Shown here: piece after piece, positions 25,466-34,235 of the stretch
Layout of the letters: the number at the start of each line of letters is the position of its first letter
Numbering within the stretch: the stretch's first letter is position 1
From: Nonomuraea sp. NBC_00507
GTDB lineage: Bacteria; Actinomycetota; Actinomycetes; Streptosporangiales; Streptosporangiaceae
Direction of reading: 5' to 3'
DNA length: 64,000 nucleotides
Assembly: GCF_036013525.1 (NCBI RefSeq)
Contig: NZ_CP107853.1
Coordinates: forward strand, 11,904,001 to 11,968,000
The notes under the pieces: model-generated
Told to the model about the DNA's origin: nothing
Database searches by the model: none
Seen by the model: the letters and a program-made list of their open reading frames with translations, nothing else
Translations under genes and position numbers: made by a program

Positions 25466-27235
25466 ATGAGGCATCGGGCAGGCAGGTCCGCGGCCGTTGG
25501 TCTGGCCACGCTGATTCTGGTGATCGCCGGCTGCGCGCAGAGCACAGAGCGGCCGGCCAGCGACTTCAAGGAGGCCGACGGGAAGGCGGCGGCGCAACGC
25601 TGGGTGTCGGAGGAGTTCACGCCCAGCACGCTGGCCAAGGACCAGCAGCTCGCGGAGATGGACTGGTTCATGAAGGCCGCGGCGCCGTACCGGGGCATGC
25701 AGATCAACGTGGTGTCCGAGACGATCACCACGCACGAGTACGAGTCCCAGCAGCTCGCCAAGGCGTTCGCCGAGATCACCGGGATCAAGATCAAGCATGA
25801 CCTGATCCAGGAAGGCGACGTCGTCGAGAAACTCCAGACCCAGATCCAGGGCGACCAGAACATCTACGACGCCTACGTCAACGACTCCGACCTCATCGGC
25901 ACCCACTCGCGTGGCGACTACGTGATCCCGCTGTCGGACTACATGGCCGGCGAGGGCAAGAACGTCACCTCGCCCACGCTCGACCTGAACGACTTCATCG
26001 GCATCAGCTTCACCACCGGCCCGGACAAGAAGATCTATCAGCTGCCCGACCAGCAGTTCGCGAACCTCTACTGGTTCCGCTACGACTGGTTCACCGACCC
26101 GGAGATCAAGAAGCAGTTCAGGGACGCCTACGGGTACGACCTGGGCGTCCCGGTCAACTGGGCGGCTTATGAGGACATCGCCGACTTCTTCACCAACAAG
26201 GTCAACGGCAACGGGACCGTCGACGGCAAGAAGGTCTACGGCCACATGGACTACGGCAGGAAGGACCCGTCGCTGGGCTGGCGCTTCACCGACGCCTGGC
26301 TGTCCATGGCCGGCAACGGCGACCCCGGCATCCCCAACGGCCTGCCGGTGGACGACTGGGGCATCAGGGTGGAAAACTGCCGCCCGGTCGGCTCGTCGGT
26401 CACCCGCGGCGGCGACACGAACGGCCCCGCCTCGGTCTACGCGCTCACCAAATACGTGGACTGGCTGAAGAAGTACGCGCCCAAGGAAGCCGCCGGCATG
26501 AACTTCAGCGAGGCCGGTCCGGTGCCCGCGCAGGGCAACATCGCCCAGCAGATCTTCTGGTACACGTCGTTCACGGCCGATATGACCAAGGAAGGGCTGC
26601 CGGTCGTCAACAGCGACGGCACGCCCAAGTGGCGCATCGCGCCGAGCCCGCACGGCGCGTACTGGAAGGACGGCCACAAGCTCGGCTACCAGGACGCCGG
26701 CTCGTGGACGCTGCTGAAGAACACACCGCAGGACCGCAGGGCGGCGGCGTGGCTGTATGCGCAGTTCGTCACGTCGAAGACCGTGTCGCTGAAGAAGTCG
26801 ATCGTCGGCCTGACGTTCATCAGGGACTCCGACGTCAAGAGCGAGTATTTCGCCCAGAACGCCAAGAAGTACGGCGGCCTGATCGAGTTCTACAACTCCC
26901 CGGCCCGCAAGCAGTGGACGCCGACCGGGACGAACGTTCCGGACTACCCCAAGCTCGCCCAGCTCTGGTGGCAGAACGTGGCCACGGCCGTGACCGGCGA
27001 GACCACGCCGCAGCAGTCGATGGACAACCTGGCCAAGCAGCAGGACGACATCCTGTCCCGGCTGGAGCGGCGCGGCTACGGCGGGAACTGCGCGCCCAAG
27101 CTCAACCCCGAACAATCGGCCCAGCACTGGTACGACCAGCCGGGCGCGCCCGCTCCGAAGCTGGCCGACGAGCGCGGCAAACCGGCCACGCTGGACTACG
27201 ACAAGCTCATCGCGCAGTGGAAGGCGGGTGACTGA
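25466..27235 (+). CDS. glpV: GlpV-like substrate-binding lipoprotein
   Basis: A 589-residue solute-binding protein, large for a sugar binder but normal for GlpV. The lipobox is Val-Ile-Ala-Gly-Cys (about residue 23). Trp and Tyr are frequent in the middle, as expected in a polyol site. Within the operon it would capture glycerol or a related polyol outside the membrane and deliver it to GlpPQ. No glpK, glpD or glpF gene is nearby, so catabolism must be encoded elsewhere. A bidirectional hairpin at 27255-27286 ends the operon. Confidence 0.8.
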   Translation: MRHRAGRSAAVGLATLILVIAGCAQSTERPASDFKEADGKAAAQRWVSEEFTPSTLAKDQQLAEMDWFMKAAAPYRGMQINVVSETITTHEYESQQLAKAFAEITGIKIKHDLIQEGDVVEKLQTQIQGDQNIYDAYVNDSDLIGTHSRGDYVIPLSDYMAGEGKNVTSPTLDLNDFIGISFTTGPDKKIYQLPDQQFANLYWFRYDWFTDPEIKKQFRDAYGYDLGVPVNWAAYEDIADFFTNKVNGNGTVDGKKVYGHMDYGRKDPSLGWRFTDAWLSMAGNGDPGIPNGLPVDDWGIRVENCRPVGSSVTRGGDTNGPASVYALTKYVDWLKKYAPKEAAGMNFSEAGPVPAQGNIAQQIFWYTSFTADMTKEGLPVVNSDGTPKWRIAPSPHGAYWKDGHKLGYQDAGSWTLLKNTPQDRRAAAWLYAQFVTSKTVSLKKSIVGLTFIRDSDVKSEYFAQNAKKYGGLIEFYNSPARKQWTPTGTNVPDYPKLAQLWWQNVATAVTGETTPQQSMDNLAKQQDDILSRLERRGYGGNCAPKLNPEQSAQHWYDQPGAPAPKLADERGKPATLDYDKLIAQWKAGD

Positions 27236-27254
27236 CTGCTGCGATGGATCAGGG

Positions 27255-27286
27255 TGCCGCCGCCCGGGGCAGGCCGGGCGGCGGCA
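27255..27286. terminator. Bidirectional terminator hairpin between convergent genes
   Basis: A 13-bp perfect stem (27255-27267 with 27274-27286, arm TGCCGCCGCCCGG) and a 6-base loop fill most of the 53-base gap between glpV and the convergent hydrolase gene. Confidence 0.75.
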
Positions 27287-27288
27287 GG

Positions 27289-28473
27289 TCATCGGAGATG
27301 GCGGCCCAGCCAGTCGAAGGCCTGCTCCTGCCTGGGCACGTCGAAGCTGTGCGGCACGTCGGCGAACACCGCCTCGTACGCGCCGGTGTCCCCGTACCGC
27401 TCGCTGATCATGGCGTGGGCGCGGCGCATGCCCGGCTCCGGGAACAGCCGGTCGCGCATGGCGTACTGGACCATGAGCGGCTGGGGCGCGCGGGCGGCCA
27501 CCAGATCGGGCCAGTCGCCGAGGCGCGGCAGGCCCGGCGGGTAGAACATCCAGGTGTGCTTGGCCACGTGCCCGTCCAGCATGTCCCGGTAGGACGAGAC
27601 CATCGCCGCAACCACGACGGCGCTCATCTGGGGGTCGAAGGCGCCCAGGAGCGCTGCCCGCAGCCCGCCGCCGGACAGCCCGGCGCATCCGACGGGGCCG
27701 ACGTCGGGGCGTGAGCGAAGGTAGGCCGCCGCCGCGAGGTCCTCGCCCGCCACCACGCCCGCGAAGGAGGTGCCGAGCACGGCACAGTGCTTGGCCACGA
27801 TGTGCTCATGCGGCCCGGCGAGCCGGTCGTAACGGTCGGCCTCGCTGAGCGGCGCCTCGGCCGTGGCGGGGGCCGGCGCGGGGGCCGCTTCCGGGTCGAG
27901 GGGGAAGCGGCGGCTGCCCCAGGCGAACACGTCGTGCGCGAGCACGACGAACCCGCGCCTGGCCAGCTCGTTGGCGAAGGCGCGACCGCCGTAAATGGCC
28001 GCCCTGGCCCTGACCACCTCAGGCGACGGCTCTTCGGGACCGTCGGCGATCTTCTCCTTGCCGACCCATTTCATGCCGCCGTGGCAGTGCAGCGCCACCA
28101 CCCCGGGCAGCGGCCCCACCGCATCCCTGGGACGCAGCAGGAACGCCCGCGTCCGCGGCCCGAACCCGACGGACCAAGAGAGCTCCTCGCCGACAAGATC
28201 GCCATCGACCCAGGTCCGTTCGACCCGCACGTCATCAGCGCGCAGGTCGAGCACCCCGAGGGCGTCGCGTGCCGCCACCCGCAGCTCGGGCCCCGGAAGA
28301 TCCGGATAAGTCCCGAGCTGCGCCTCAGCGATCCCGGCCAGCTCACCGAACACGAGCCCGGTCCCGTCAGCAGGCACGGACCCGGCCGGTGCGGCGGACA
28401 CGGACCCGGCCGGTGCGGCGGACACGGACCCGTGCGGTGCGGCAGGCACCGGCCCGGCCGGCTCAGCCGACAC
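27289..28473 (-). CDS. Alpha/beta hydrolase (dienelactone-hydrolase/acetyl-xylan-esterase-like)
   Basis: A 394-residue hydrolase. The nucleophile elbow Gly-Leu-Ser-Gly-Gly-Gly, an acid in Met-Arg-Asp-Arg-Leu-Phe and a late Val-Pro-His-Ser-Phe histidine make a complete triad. His-Cys-His-Gly-Gly forms the oxyanion region. No signal peptide is seen, so it acts inside the cell, perhaps on an esterified or lactone sugar product of this locus. The N-terminal 35 residues are made of Pro-Ala-Gly-Ser-Val octapeptides from a DNA minisatellite (28378-28473) that offers five in-frame GTG codons, so the start is uncertain. It overlaps the oxidoreductase stop by 11 bases and is the last gene of the minus-strand arm. 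Confidence 0.7.
   Translation of the reverse strand: MSAEPAGPVPAAPHGSVSAAPAGSVSAAPAGSVPADGTGLVFGELAGIAEAQLGTYPDLPGPELRVAARDALGVLDLRADDVRVERTWVDGDLVGEELSWSVGFGPRTRAFLLRPRDAVGPLPGVVALHCHGGMKWVGKEKIADGPEEPSPEVVRARAAIYGGRAFANELARRGFVVLAHDVFAWGSRRFPLDPEAAPAPAPATAEAPLSEADRYDRLAGPHEHIVAKHCAVLGTSFAGVVAGEDLAAAAYLRSRPDVGPVGCAGLSGGGLRAALLGAFDPQMSAVVVAAMVSSYRDMLDGHVAKHTWMFYPPGLPRLGDWPDLVAARAPQPLMVQYAMRDRLFPEPGMRRAHAMISERYGDTGAYEAVFADVPHSFDVPRQEQAFDWLGRHLR
28378..28473 (-). repeat. 24-bp minisatellite (4 units) at the hydrolase start
   Basis: Four 24-bp units (28378-28401, 28402-28425, 28426-28449, 28450-28473). The first two are identical (GGACCCGGCCGGTGCGGCGGACAC) and the others diverged. Each unit ends in CAC, which is an in-frame GTG on the coding strand. 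The last unit also contains the stop codon of the upstream oxidoreductase. Confidence 0.85.
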
Positions 28474-29743
28474 GGGTCCCGTCGTCCACCAAGCGGACGG
28501 GCGTGCCGGTCTGCGCAGCCATGGTGGCCGCGACGCCCGTCAGAACGCTGCGGATGCCGTCGCGGTAGCCGGCCTGCCGAGCCAGCGGGTCGTTGTCGGG
28601 ACCGCGGAAGACGTCGTTGAGCAGCAGGCGGTCCCCACCGCCGTGCCCGCCGGCCCCGGTCTCGATGGGCACCTCTTCCGGCTTGCTCCAGTGCCGGTGC
28701 AGAGTGAGCCTCTCCCACGACCCGGCCGCGTGCTTCTTGCCGGCCGCGCTCGGGTCGATGGCGGCGTGCGGCGGCGTCCACTCCCGCTCGACCACGTCCA
28801 GCTCCAGCCGCCCGGCCGTGCCGTTGAAGGCCACCCGGTAACCCTCCCAGGGGGCGTGCGTGTGCAGGGAGTAGGTCATGATCGCCCGGTTGGTGTAGCG
28901 GACCAGCACGGACATGTTGTCGTCGATGTCCACGCCTTCGCCGAAGACGTCCTGGTCCCGGATATAGCCGTCCTCGTGCTCGGCGTCCAGGTAGAGCCGC
29001 TTGAGCCGGGGGTCGACGGAGATGTCGAGAATGAACGGGTCGGTGCCCAGCCCGGGAGCGCCCTGCCCTCGCGCGGGGCGCTCCTCCAGGCCGCGCTTCT
29101 TGGCGTTCTCGGCGCCGTAGAAGCGCAGGTCGGTCTGGGCGAAGACGAGCTCGGGGGCCGCCCCGAGCCACCAGTTGACCAGGTCGAAGTGGTGGGTGGA
29201 CTTGTGCACGAGCAGCCCGCCCGAGCTGGCCCGGTTGCGGTGCCAGCGGCGGAAGTAGTCGGCGCCGTGGATGGTGTCGAGCGTCCACTCGAAGTGCACG
29301 GACGTCACCTCGCCGATCGCGCCCTCCATCAGCAGCCGGCGCACGGCCGAGTTACGCGGCGAGTACCGGTAGTTGAAAGTGACGATCAGCTTGCCGCTGC
29401 TGCGCTCGGCCGCCTCGGCGATGGCCGCGCAGCCCTCGGCGTCCACGGTGAGCGGTTTCTCCACAATGACGTCGCGACCGGCGTCGAGTGCCGCGCACAC
29501 GTAGCGAGCGTGCGTGGCGTCGACGGTCGTGACGATGACCGCGTCGGCGAGCTCGAGCACCTTGTCGAACTCCGCGGGCGCGAAGCACGGCACCTCCTGG
29601 CCGATCCGCTCGACGTAATAGTCCATGCGGGTCCGGTTGGTGTCGCACAGGGCGACGATGGTGCCGGCGTCACGCCACTCCCCGAGCAGCGCGTCGACGT
29701 ACATCTGCGCGCGGTGCCCGAGCCCGACGAACGCGTACTTCAT
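28463..29743 (-). CDS. Gfo/Idh/MocA-family oxidoreductase
   Basis: A 426-residue NAD(P)-dependent sugar or sugar-acid dehydrogenase. The Rossmann motif Gly-Leu-Gly-His-Arg-Ala is at residues 7-12. The family Glu-Lys-Pro motif follows Val-Ile-Val, with its lysine as the catalytic residue. Downstream Lys-Ser-Thr-His-His-Phe-Asp-Leu carries the usual Asp-x3-His-type active-site area. It lies in the ABC importer operon between the binding protein and the hydrolase, so its substrate is probably the imported sugar or a product of it. Confidence 0.8.
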   Translation of the reverse strand: MKYAFVGLGHRAQMYVDALLGEWRDAGTIVALCDTNRTRMDYYVERIGQEVPCFAPAEFDKVLELADAVIVTTVDATHARYVCAALDAGRDVIVEKPLTVDAEGCAAIAEAAERSSGKLIVTFNYRYSPRNSAVRRLLMEGAIGEVTSVHFEWTLDTIHGADYFRRWHRNRASSGGLLVHKSTHHFDLVNWWLGAAPELVFAQTDLRFYGAENAKKRGLEERPARGQGAPGLGTDPFILDISVDPRLKRLYLDAEHEDGYIRDQDVFGEGVDIDDNMSVLVRYTNRAIMTYSLHTHAPWEGYRVAFNGTAGRLELDVVEREWTPPHAAIDPSAAGKKHAAGSWERLTLHRHWSKPEEVPIETGAGGHGGGDRLLLNDVFRGPDNDPLARQAGYRDGIRSVLTGVAATMAAQTGTPVRLVDDGTRVG

Positions 29744-29752
29744 GACTCTCCT

Positions 29753-31039
29753 TTAGCCTGCGATGGAGGCGTTGGCCTCCGTGATGAACTTCTGCGCGGC
29801 GTCGTCGGGAGTCATCCTGCCGAACAGGACCTCCTCCGAGTACCGCGTGAGGATGTCTTCCATGGCGCTGGCGCCCTTCGGCGGAGCGGCGGGCGGGTCG
29901 GCCAGCTCGCTCTTGACCTTGTCGAGGAAGTCCAGCGTCTTCTTGTCCGTGGCCGGCAGCTTGTCCTTGACCGCCGCCAGCACCTTGGAGCTGGCCGGCA
30001 GGCCGCGGTCGCTGAGGACGATCTGGCCCGCCTCCGGGTCGTTGACCATGAAGTCGATGAACTTGGCGGCCTCGGCCGCGCGCTCGGACTTCGACGAGGC
30101 GGTGTAGAACATCGCGGGCTGCAGGAACATGCCGCTGGTGGTGGCGCCCTCCGCCTTCGGCATCCGCAGCAGATCCACTTCCTTGCCCGACGCCTTGTTG
30201 ATACCGCCGAGCTGGTTGCTCCACCACATGCCCATCGCGCCGGTGCCGGTGGCCAGCAGCGACTGGTCCACGCTCTGGGCGCCGATCTCGGCGGTCTTGG
30301 CGGCGTCAGGCGAGCCCTTGGTCTTGATCAGGTTCAGGTGGATGTTCCACCAGTCCTTGATGGTCTGGGGCGAGACGCCGATCTTGTTACCGTTGTAGAA
30401 GGGCTCACCCTTCTGCGCGGCGAAGATCTGGAGGAAGGCCGGGTTGAAGCTCTGCTGCGTGCCGTAGATCTTTCCGCCGCTCTTGTCGGTGATCTTCGCC
30501 GCCAAGTCGATGTACTCCTCCCAGGTCCACTTGGTGTCGTCGGGGAGCTTCTGCCCCGCGGCCTCCACCTCGGTCGGGCTTACGACGAGGGAGAAGGCGT
30601 TGACGCCGGTGGGGATGGCGAGCTGCTTGCCGTCGATGGCACCGGTGCCCAGCACCTTGGCGTCGATGTCGGCGGTGTTGACCTTGCTGGCCAGGTCGGC
30701 CAGCGTGCCGCGGTCGGCGTACTCGCGCAGGCCGCGGATCTCGAGGGTGATGACGTCGGGCGCGTCGCTGGCCGCGACCTTCGTGGACAGCGTCTCGTAA
30801 TAGGCCGCGAAGTCGGAGAACTCGCCCTCGACGTCGATGTTCGGGTTCTTCGCCTCGAACTTCTTGATCGCCTCTTCGGTCATCTTCTGCCGAGCGTCGC
30901 TACCCCAATAGGAGAAGCGCAGCTTGATCTTGCCGTCGGCACTTTCGCCGCCGCCGCTGCCACTGCCGCAGGCCGCGGTGACCGCCAGCACAGCGGTGGC
31001 GAGCAATGCCGCCGACCACATCTTCTTGCCAGAGCTCAC
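29753..31039 (-). CDS. Sugar ABC transporter substrate-binding lipoprotein
   Basis: A 428-residue family-1 solute-binding protein. The lipobox is Val-Thr-Ala-Ala-Cys (about residue 24) followed by a Gly/Ser linker. The mature part begins Ile-Lys-Leu-Arg-Phe-Ser-Tyr-Trp-Gly, typical of sugar binders, and contains several aromatic residues for ring stacking. It is transcribed after two permease genes (order: permease, permease, binder). No ATPase gene is in the cluster, so a shared MsiK-type ATPase encoded elsewhere is expected, as is common in actinomycetes. Confidence 0.8.
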   Translation of the reverse strand: MSSGKKMWSAALLATAVLAVTAACGSGSGGGESADGKIKLRFSYWGSDARQKMTEEAIKKFEAKNPNIDVEGEFSDFAAYYETLSTKVAASDAPDVITLEIRGLREYADRGTLADLASKVNTADIDAKVLGTGAIDGKQLAIPTGVNAFSLVVSPTEVEAAGQKLPDDTKWTWEEYIDLAAKITDKSGGKIYGTQQSFNPAFLQIFAAQKGEPFYNGNKIGVSPQTIKDWWNIHLNLIKTKGSPDAAKTAEIGAQSVDQSLLATGTGAMGMWWSNQLGGINKASGKEVDLLRMPKAEGATTSGMFLQPAMFYTASSKSERAAEAAKFIDFMVNDPEAGQIVLSDRGLPASSKVLAAVKDKLPATDKKTLDFLDKVKSELADPPAAPPKGASAMEDILTRYSEEVLFGRMTPDDAAQKFITEANASIAG

Positions 31040-31081
31040 GGCTCTACCTCCTAGGGGTTTTTCTTATTGGGGGGTGAGGAA

Positions 31082-31948
31082 CTACTTCAGTCCCGTGGTG
31101 GCCACACCACGGATCAGGTACTTCTGACCGGCCAGGAAAAAGCCGAAGATGGGACCGAGTGCGATGATCGACATGGCGAACATGGGGCCCCATGACGAGT
31201 CGCTGCTGGCGTCCAGGAAGGTGCGTAGCGCGACGGGGACAGTGAAGTTGTCCGGGTTGTTGAGGTAAAGGAGCTGGCTAAGGAAGTCGTTCCACGTCCA
31301 GATGAACGTGAAGATCGCGGTCGTGGCCAGCGCCGGCAGGCAGAGCGGCATGACGACTCTCATGAAGATGCGCCAATAGCCCGCTCCGTCGATCTCGGCC
31401 GCCTCGTCGAGCTCCCTGGGCAGGGTACGGATGAACTGCACCATGAGGAAGACGAAGAACGCGTCCGTCGCCAGCATCTTGGGCATGACCAGCGGCCAAA
31501 TCGTATTGATGAGATCGAGTTCGGAGAACATGATGTACTGCGGCACGATCACCACATGGTGCGGCAGCATGATCGTGCCCAGCATGATCGCGAACCAGAA
31601 CTTCTTCAGCGGGAAGTTCAGCCGGGCGAAGGCGTAGGCGGCCAGCGAGCAGGCCACCAGGTTCGCCACCACGGAAATGGCCGTGACGACCGCCGAGTTC
31701 CACAGGTAGTAGCCGAAGGGGTGCTTCAGCGCGACCCAGCCCTCGGTGTAGTTCTCGAGCGTGACCTGGCTGGGCCACAATCCCGGCTCCCGGAAGATCA
31801 ACTCTTCCGGCTTGAGCGAGCTGGAGATCATCCACAGCAGCGGATAGAGCATGATCAGGCCGAAGCCGATCAGCAAGATGTGCTTGACCACCGGTCCGCC
31901 CTTGAGGGGGCGGAACAGCACCGGGACCGGCCTACTTGGTGTCGCCAT
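31082..31948 (-). CDS. Carbohydrate ABC transporter permease (MalG-like)
   Basis: A 288-residue permease with six membrane segments and an EAA loop Glu-Leu-Asp-Glu-Ala-Ala-Glu-Ile-Asp-Gly-Ala. It overlaps the preceding MalF-like gene by 17 bases, which implies coupled translation. Substrate follows the cluster: probably a hexuronic acid or related sugar. Confidence 0.8.
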   Translation of the reverse strand: MATPSRPVPVLFRPLKGGPVVKHILLIGFGLIMLYPLLWMISSSLKPEELIFREPGLWPSQVTLENYTEGWVALKHPFGYYLWNSAVVTAISVVANLVACSLAAYAFARLNFPLKKFWFAIMLGTIMLPHHVVIVPQYIMFSELDLINTIWPLVMPKMLATDAFFVFLMVQFIRTLPRELDEAAEIDGAGYWRIFMRVVMPLCLPALATTAIFTFIWTWNDFLSQLLYLNNPDNFTVPVALRTFLDASSDSSWGPMFAMSIIALGPIFGFFLAGQKYLIRGVATTGLK

Positions 31949-32894
31949 AGAAGACCCAATACTTAGACGCGAGGAAGTTCACTCCGGTCAGGGCGGCGAT
32001 GATGAGCAGCAGGACCCACGCCATCGCCGCGGCGTAGCCCATGTCGTAGCTCTTGAACCCCTTCAAATAGAGGTAGAGCGTGTAGAAGAGGGTGGAGTCG
32101 GCCGGGCCGCCCTTGCCGTTGCTCACGATGAACGCCTGTGTGAACGACTGGAACGATTTGATGACCTCCAGCACGAGGTTGAAGAAGATGATCGGCGTCA
32201 GCAGCGGCAGCGTGATCGAGCGGAACTGGCGGAGGGAGCCGGCGCCGTCCACCGCCGCCGCCTCGTAGTAGCTCCTAGGGATCTGCCGCAACCCGGCGAG
32301 GAAGATGATCATCGGGGCGCCGAACGTCCACACGTGCAGGAGGATCAGCGTGCCAAGAGCGGTATCGGGGTCGCCGACCCAGCCGGGCCCCTGGATCCCG
32401 AAGATCCCGAGCACCGCGTTGACCAGGCCATCGGCGCCGAAAACCTTGCGCCAGAGGATCGCGATCGCGACGCTGCCGCCCAGCAGCGATGGTAGGTAGA
32501 AGATCGAGCGGTAGAACGACAGGCCGCGTAGCCCCCGGTCGAGCACCAGGGCCAGCGCCAGCGCGAAGGTCAGTTGCATCGGGACCGACACGACCACGTA
32601 GATCGTGGTGACCTTCAGCGAGTTGAGGAACCTCGGGTCCTCGGTGAACATCGTGACGTAGTTGTCAAACCCGACCCACTTCGCCTCCTCCAGGAGGCTG
32701 TAGTCGGTGAAGGAGAGGTACAGCGAGGCGAAGATCGGGCCGATCGTGATGACGAGCAGGCCGACGAACCAGGGCGCCAGGAACAGATAGGCGGCCCGCG
32801 CCTCACGGCGGGAACGTTTTGTGGCGCGGTGACCACCCCGTGGGGGTTGGGTCGCCGCTCCCCGGGGCTTCACCGCCACCGAAACGTCAGTCAT
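31932..32894 (-). CDS. Carbohydrate ABC transporter permease (MalF-like)
   Basis: A 320-residue permease with a basic N-terminus (Lys-Arg-Ser-Arg-Arg-Glu), six membrane segments, and the EAA loop Ser-Tyr-Tyr-Glu-Ala-Ala-Ala-Val-Asp-Gly-Ala. ATG 32894 is preferred, with GGAAGG ahead; the GTG immediately before it adds one residue. It is the first gene after the operator-promoter region at 32923-32970. Confidence 0.8.
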   Translation of the reverse strand: MTDVSVAVKPRGAATQPPRGGHRATKRSRREARAAYLFLAPWFVGLLVITIGPIFASLYLSFTDYSLLEEAKWVGFDNYVTMFTEDPRFLNSLKVTTIYVVVSVPMQLTFALALALVLDRGLRGLSFYRSIFYLPSLLGGSVAIAILWRKVFGADGLVNAVLGIFGIQGPGWVGDPDTALGTLILLHVWTFGAPMIIFLAGLRQIPRSYYEAAAVDGAGSLRQFRSITLPLLTPIIFFNLVLEVIKSFQSFTQAFIVSNGKGGPADSTLFYTLYLYLKGFKSYDMGYAAAMAWVLLLIIAALTGVNFLASKYWVFYGDTK

Positions 32895-32922
32895 CACACG
32901 GACCTTCCGGCGAAATGTGGAT

Positions 32923-32970
32923 GGATAGCGCTTTCCTATAGCCGTCGGGAAAGTTACGTCAACCCTTTGC
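32923..32970 (-). promoter_or_regulatory. ABC importer promoter with LacI-type operators
   Basis: On the minus strand the -35 is TTGACG (32957-32962) and the -10 TATAGG (32935-32940), 16 bases apart, giving a leader of about 35 bases. Imperfect LacI-type palindromes centred on CG or CC overlap both boxes: GATAGCGCTTTC (32924-32935) and TCAACCCTTTGC (32959-32970). Confidence 0.55.
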
Positions 32971-33068
32971 AGGCGTTACATACCCGTTACCGATATATCG
33001 CCACAGCGTTTTCCCAGGTGACAGACTCGGCGGCCGAAGAAGTCAGACGAATTTGCATCGCGGATAGT

Positions 33069-33080
33069 ACAACCGGTTGC
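33069..33080. promoter_or_regulatory. LacI-type operator (ACAACCGGTTGC)
   Basis: This 12-base site matches the form GCAANCGNTTGC except for its first base. It lies 11 bases past the lacI-type stop and upstream of the importer promoter, so it may serve as an auxiliary operator for looping. Confidence 0.5.
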
Positions 33081-33090
33081 AGCGGCCGGG

Positions 33091-34044
33091 CTATCGCGGC
33101 GCTGCGGTGGAGTCGCGGATGACGAGGCGGGTCTCCAGCGACGTGGTGGCGCTCACCTCCTGGATGAGCAGATCCACCGCCAGCCGCCCGGCCGCCGCGG
33201 TGGGCATGGCCACCGTGGTGAGCTTGGGGCGGTTGAGCCGCCCTGGCACGATGTCATCGATGCCCACGACACTGACGTCCTCAGGAACGCTCAGTCCGAG
33301 CTCGCAGAGCCCTTCGATGAGACCGATCGCCACCAGGTCGTTGTAGGCCAGCACACCGGTCACCTCCGCGTCCCGCACCCGCTTGGCGACGTCGAATCCG
33401 CCCCGCTCGGTCGGCGGGTTGGGGCCGATCACGACGAGCTCGATGCCGGCCACCTGCTCGGCGGCCGCCCGGATCTCCGCGCTCGTCCACGAGCCGGTCG
33501 GCCCCGACACCAGCGCCACACGGCGGTGCCCGAGCCCGGTCAGGTGCTCCACCGCCAGCCTGGCCCCGTGGCCGACGTCCATCAGCACCGTCGCGGCGCC
33601 ACGCAGCCGCCGGTTGATCACCACGAACGGCACCCGCTCGGCCAGCCGCTCGAGCACCTTGTTGGACGAGCGCGGGCTGCACAGGATCAGCCCGTCCACC
33701 TGTTTGGAGAAGGCCTGCACCAGCTCCTCCTCCGCGGCCGGCTCCTCATCGGTGTCGGCCACGAACAGGTGGTAGTCGCGCTGCCGGGCGGCGGCGTGCG
33801 CGGCTTTGATCAAGGGAGGGAAGAACGGGTTGGCGATGTCGGCCACGATCAACCCGAGGTTGTGCGTGCGGCCGGTCGTGAGCGCCCGCGCCGCCCGGTT
33901 CGGGCGGTATCCAAGCTCCTCGGCCACCGTCAGCACCCTGGTGCGGGTGGCGGCGTTCACCATGTGCGGCGCGGAGAACGTCCTCGACACGGTGGACACG
34001 TGCACGCCGGACGCTCGGGCCACATCACGAATCGTCACTGTCAC
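33091..34044 (-). CDS. LacI-family transcriptional regulator
   Basis: A 317-residue repressor. The N-terminal helix-turn-helix is Thr-Ile-Arg-Asp-Val-Ala-Arg-Ala-Ser-Gly-Val-His followed by Ser-Thr-Val-Ser-Arg. The hinge contains Tyr-Arg-Pro-Asn-Arg-Ala-Ala-Arg-Ala-Leu. The ligand domain (about 60-317) is of the periplasmic-binding type. GTG 34044 or the in-frame GTG 34038 fits the family start; the frame to 34080 adds unrelated residues. Matching operators lie upstream of itself (34061-34072), of the plus-strand operon (34202-34213) and of the importer, so it probably controls the whole sugar-acid locus and itself. Confidence 0.85.
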   Translation of the reverse strand: MTVTIRDVARASGVHVSTVSRTFSAPHMVNAATRTRVLTVAEELGYRPNRAARALTTGRTHNLGLIVADIANPFFPPLIKAAHAAARQRDYHLFVADTDEEPAAEEELVQAFSKQVDGLILCSPRSSNKVLERLAERVPFVVINRRLRGAATVLMDVGHGARLAVEHLTGLGHRRVALVSGPTGSWTSAEIRAAAEQVAGIELVVIGPNPPTERGGFDVAKRVRDAEVTGVLAYNDLVAIGLIEGLCELGLSVPEDVSVVGIDDIVPGRLNRPKLTTVAMPTAAAGRLAVDLLIQEVSATTSLETRLVIRDSTAAPR

Positions 34045-34060
34045 AGTCGCCCACCCTAAC

Positions 34061-34072
34061 GCAACCGCTTGC
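34061..34072. promoter_or_regulatory. LacI-type operator (GCAACCGCTTGC) before lacI gene
   Basis: A full match to GCAANCGNTTGC, 16 bases ahead of the repressor's GTG, so autoregulation is likely. A weaker copy, GAAAGCGCTTGC, follows at 34090-34101. Confidence 0.6.
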
Positions 34073-34201
34073 AGCACCATGAGTACCCTGAAAGCGCTTG
34101 CCGGTCTACGGCATACCGAGCCTTACCCGGAATCCCCAGGTAGCGCTAGGGGAATGAAATCACCTCTTGACGCCCTGGGTCCGGGGACACAAAGGTTTAG
34201 T

Positions 34202-34213
34202 GCAACTGTTTGC
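34202..34213. promoter_or_regulatory. LacI-type operator (GCAACTGTTTGC) before sugar-acid operon
   Basis: Matches GCAANCGNTTGC except in the centre. It lies just ahead of the AAGGAG site (34221) and GTG start (34236) of the plus-strand operon, a position where a repressor would block transcription. No convincing -10 could be assigned. Confidence 0.5.
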
Positions 34214-34235
34214 AGTCTTGAAGGAGCCCCTCACG

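Noticed and set aside
28643..31054. 803-residue open frame on the plus strand
   Set aside because: Antisense of the Gfo/Idh oxidoreductase and the sugar-binding lipoprotein, both with solid family motifs; no domain visible in the antisense product.
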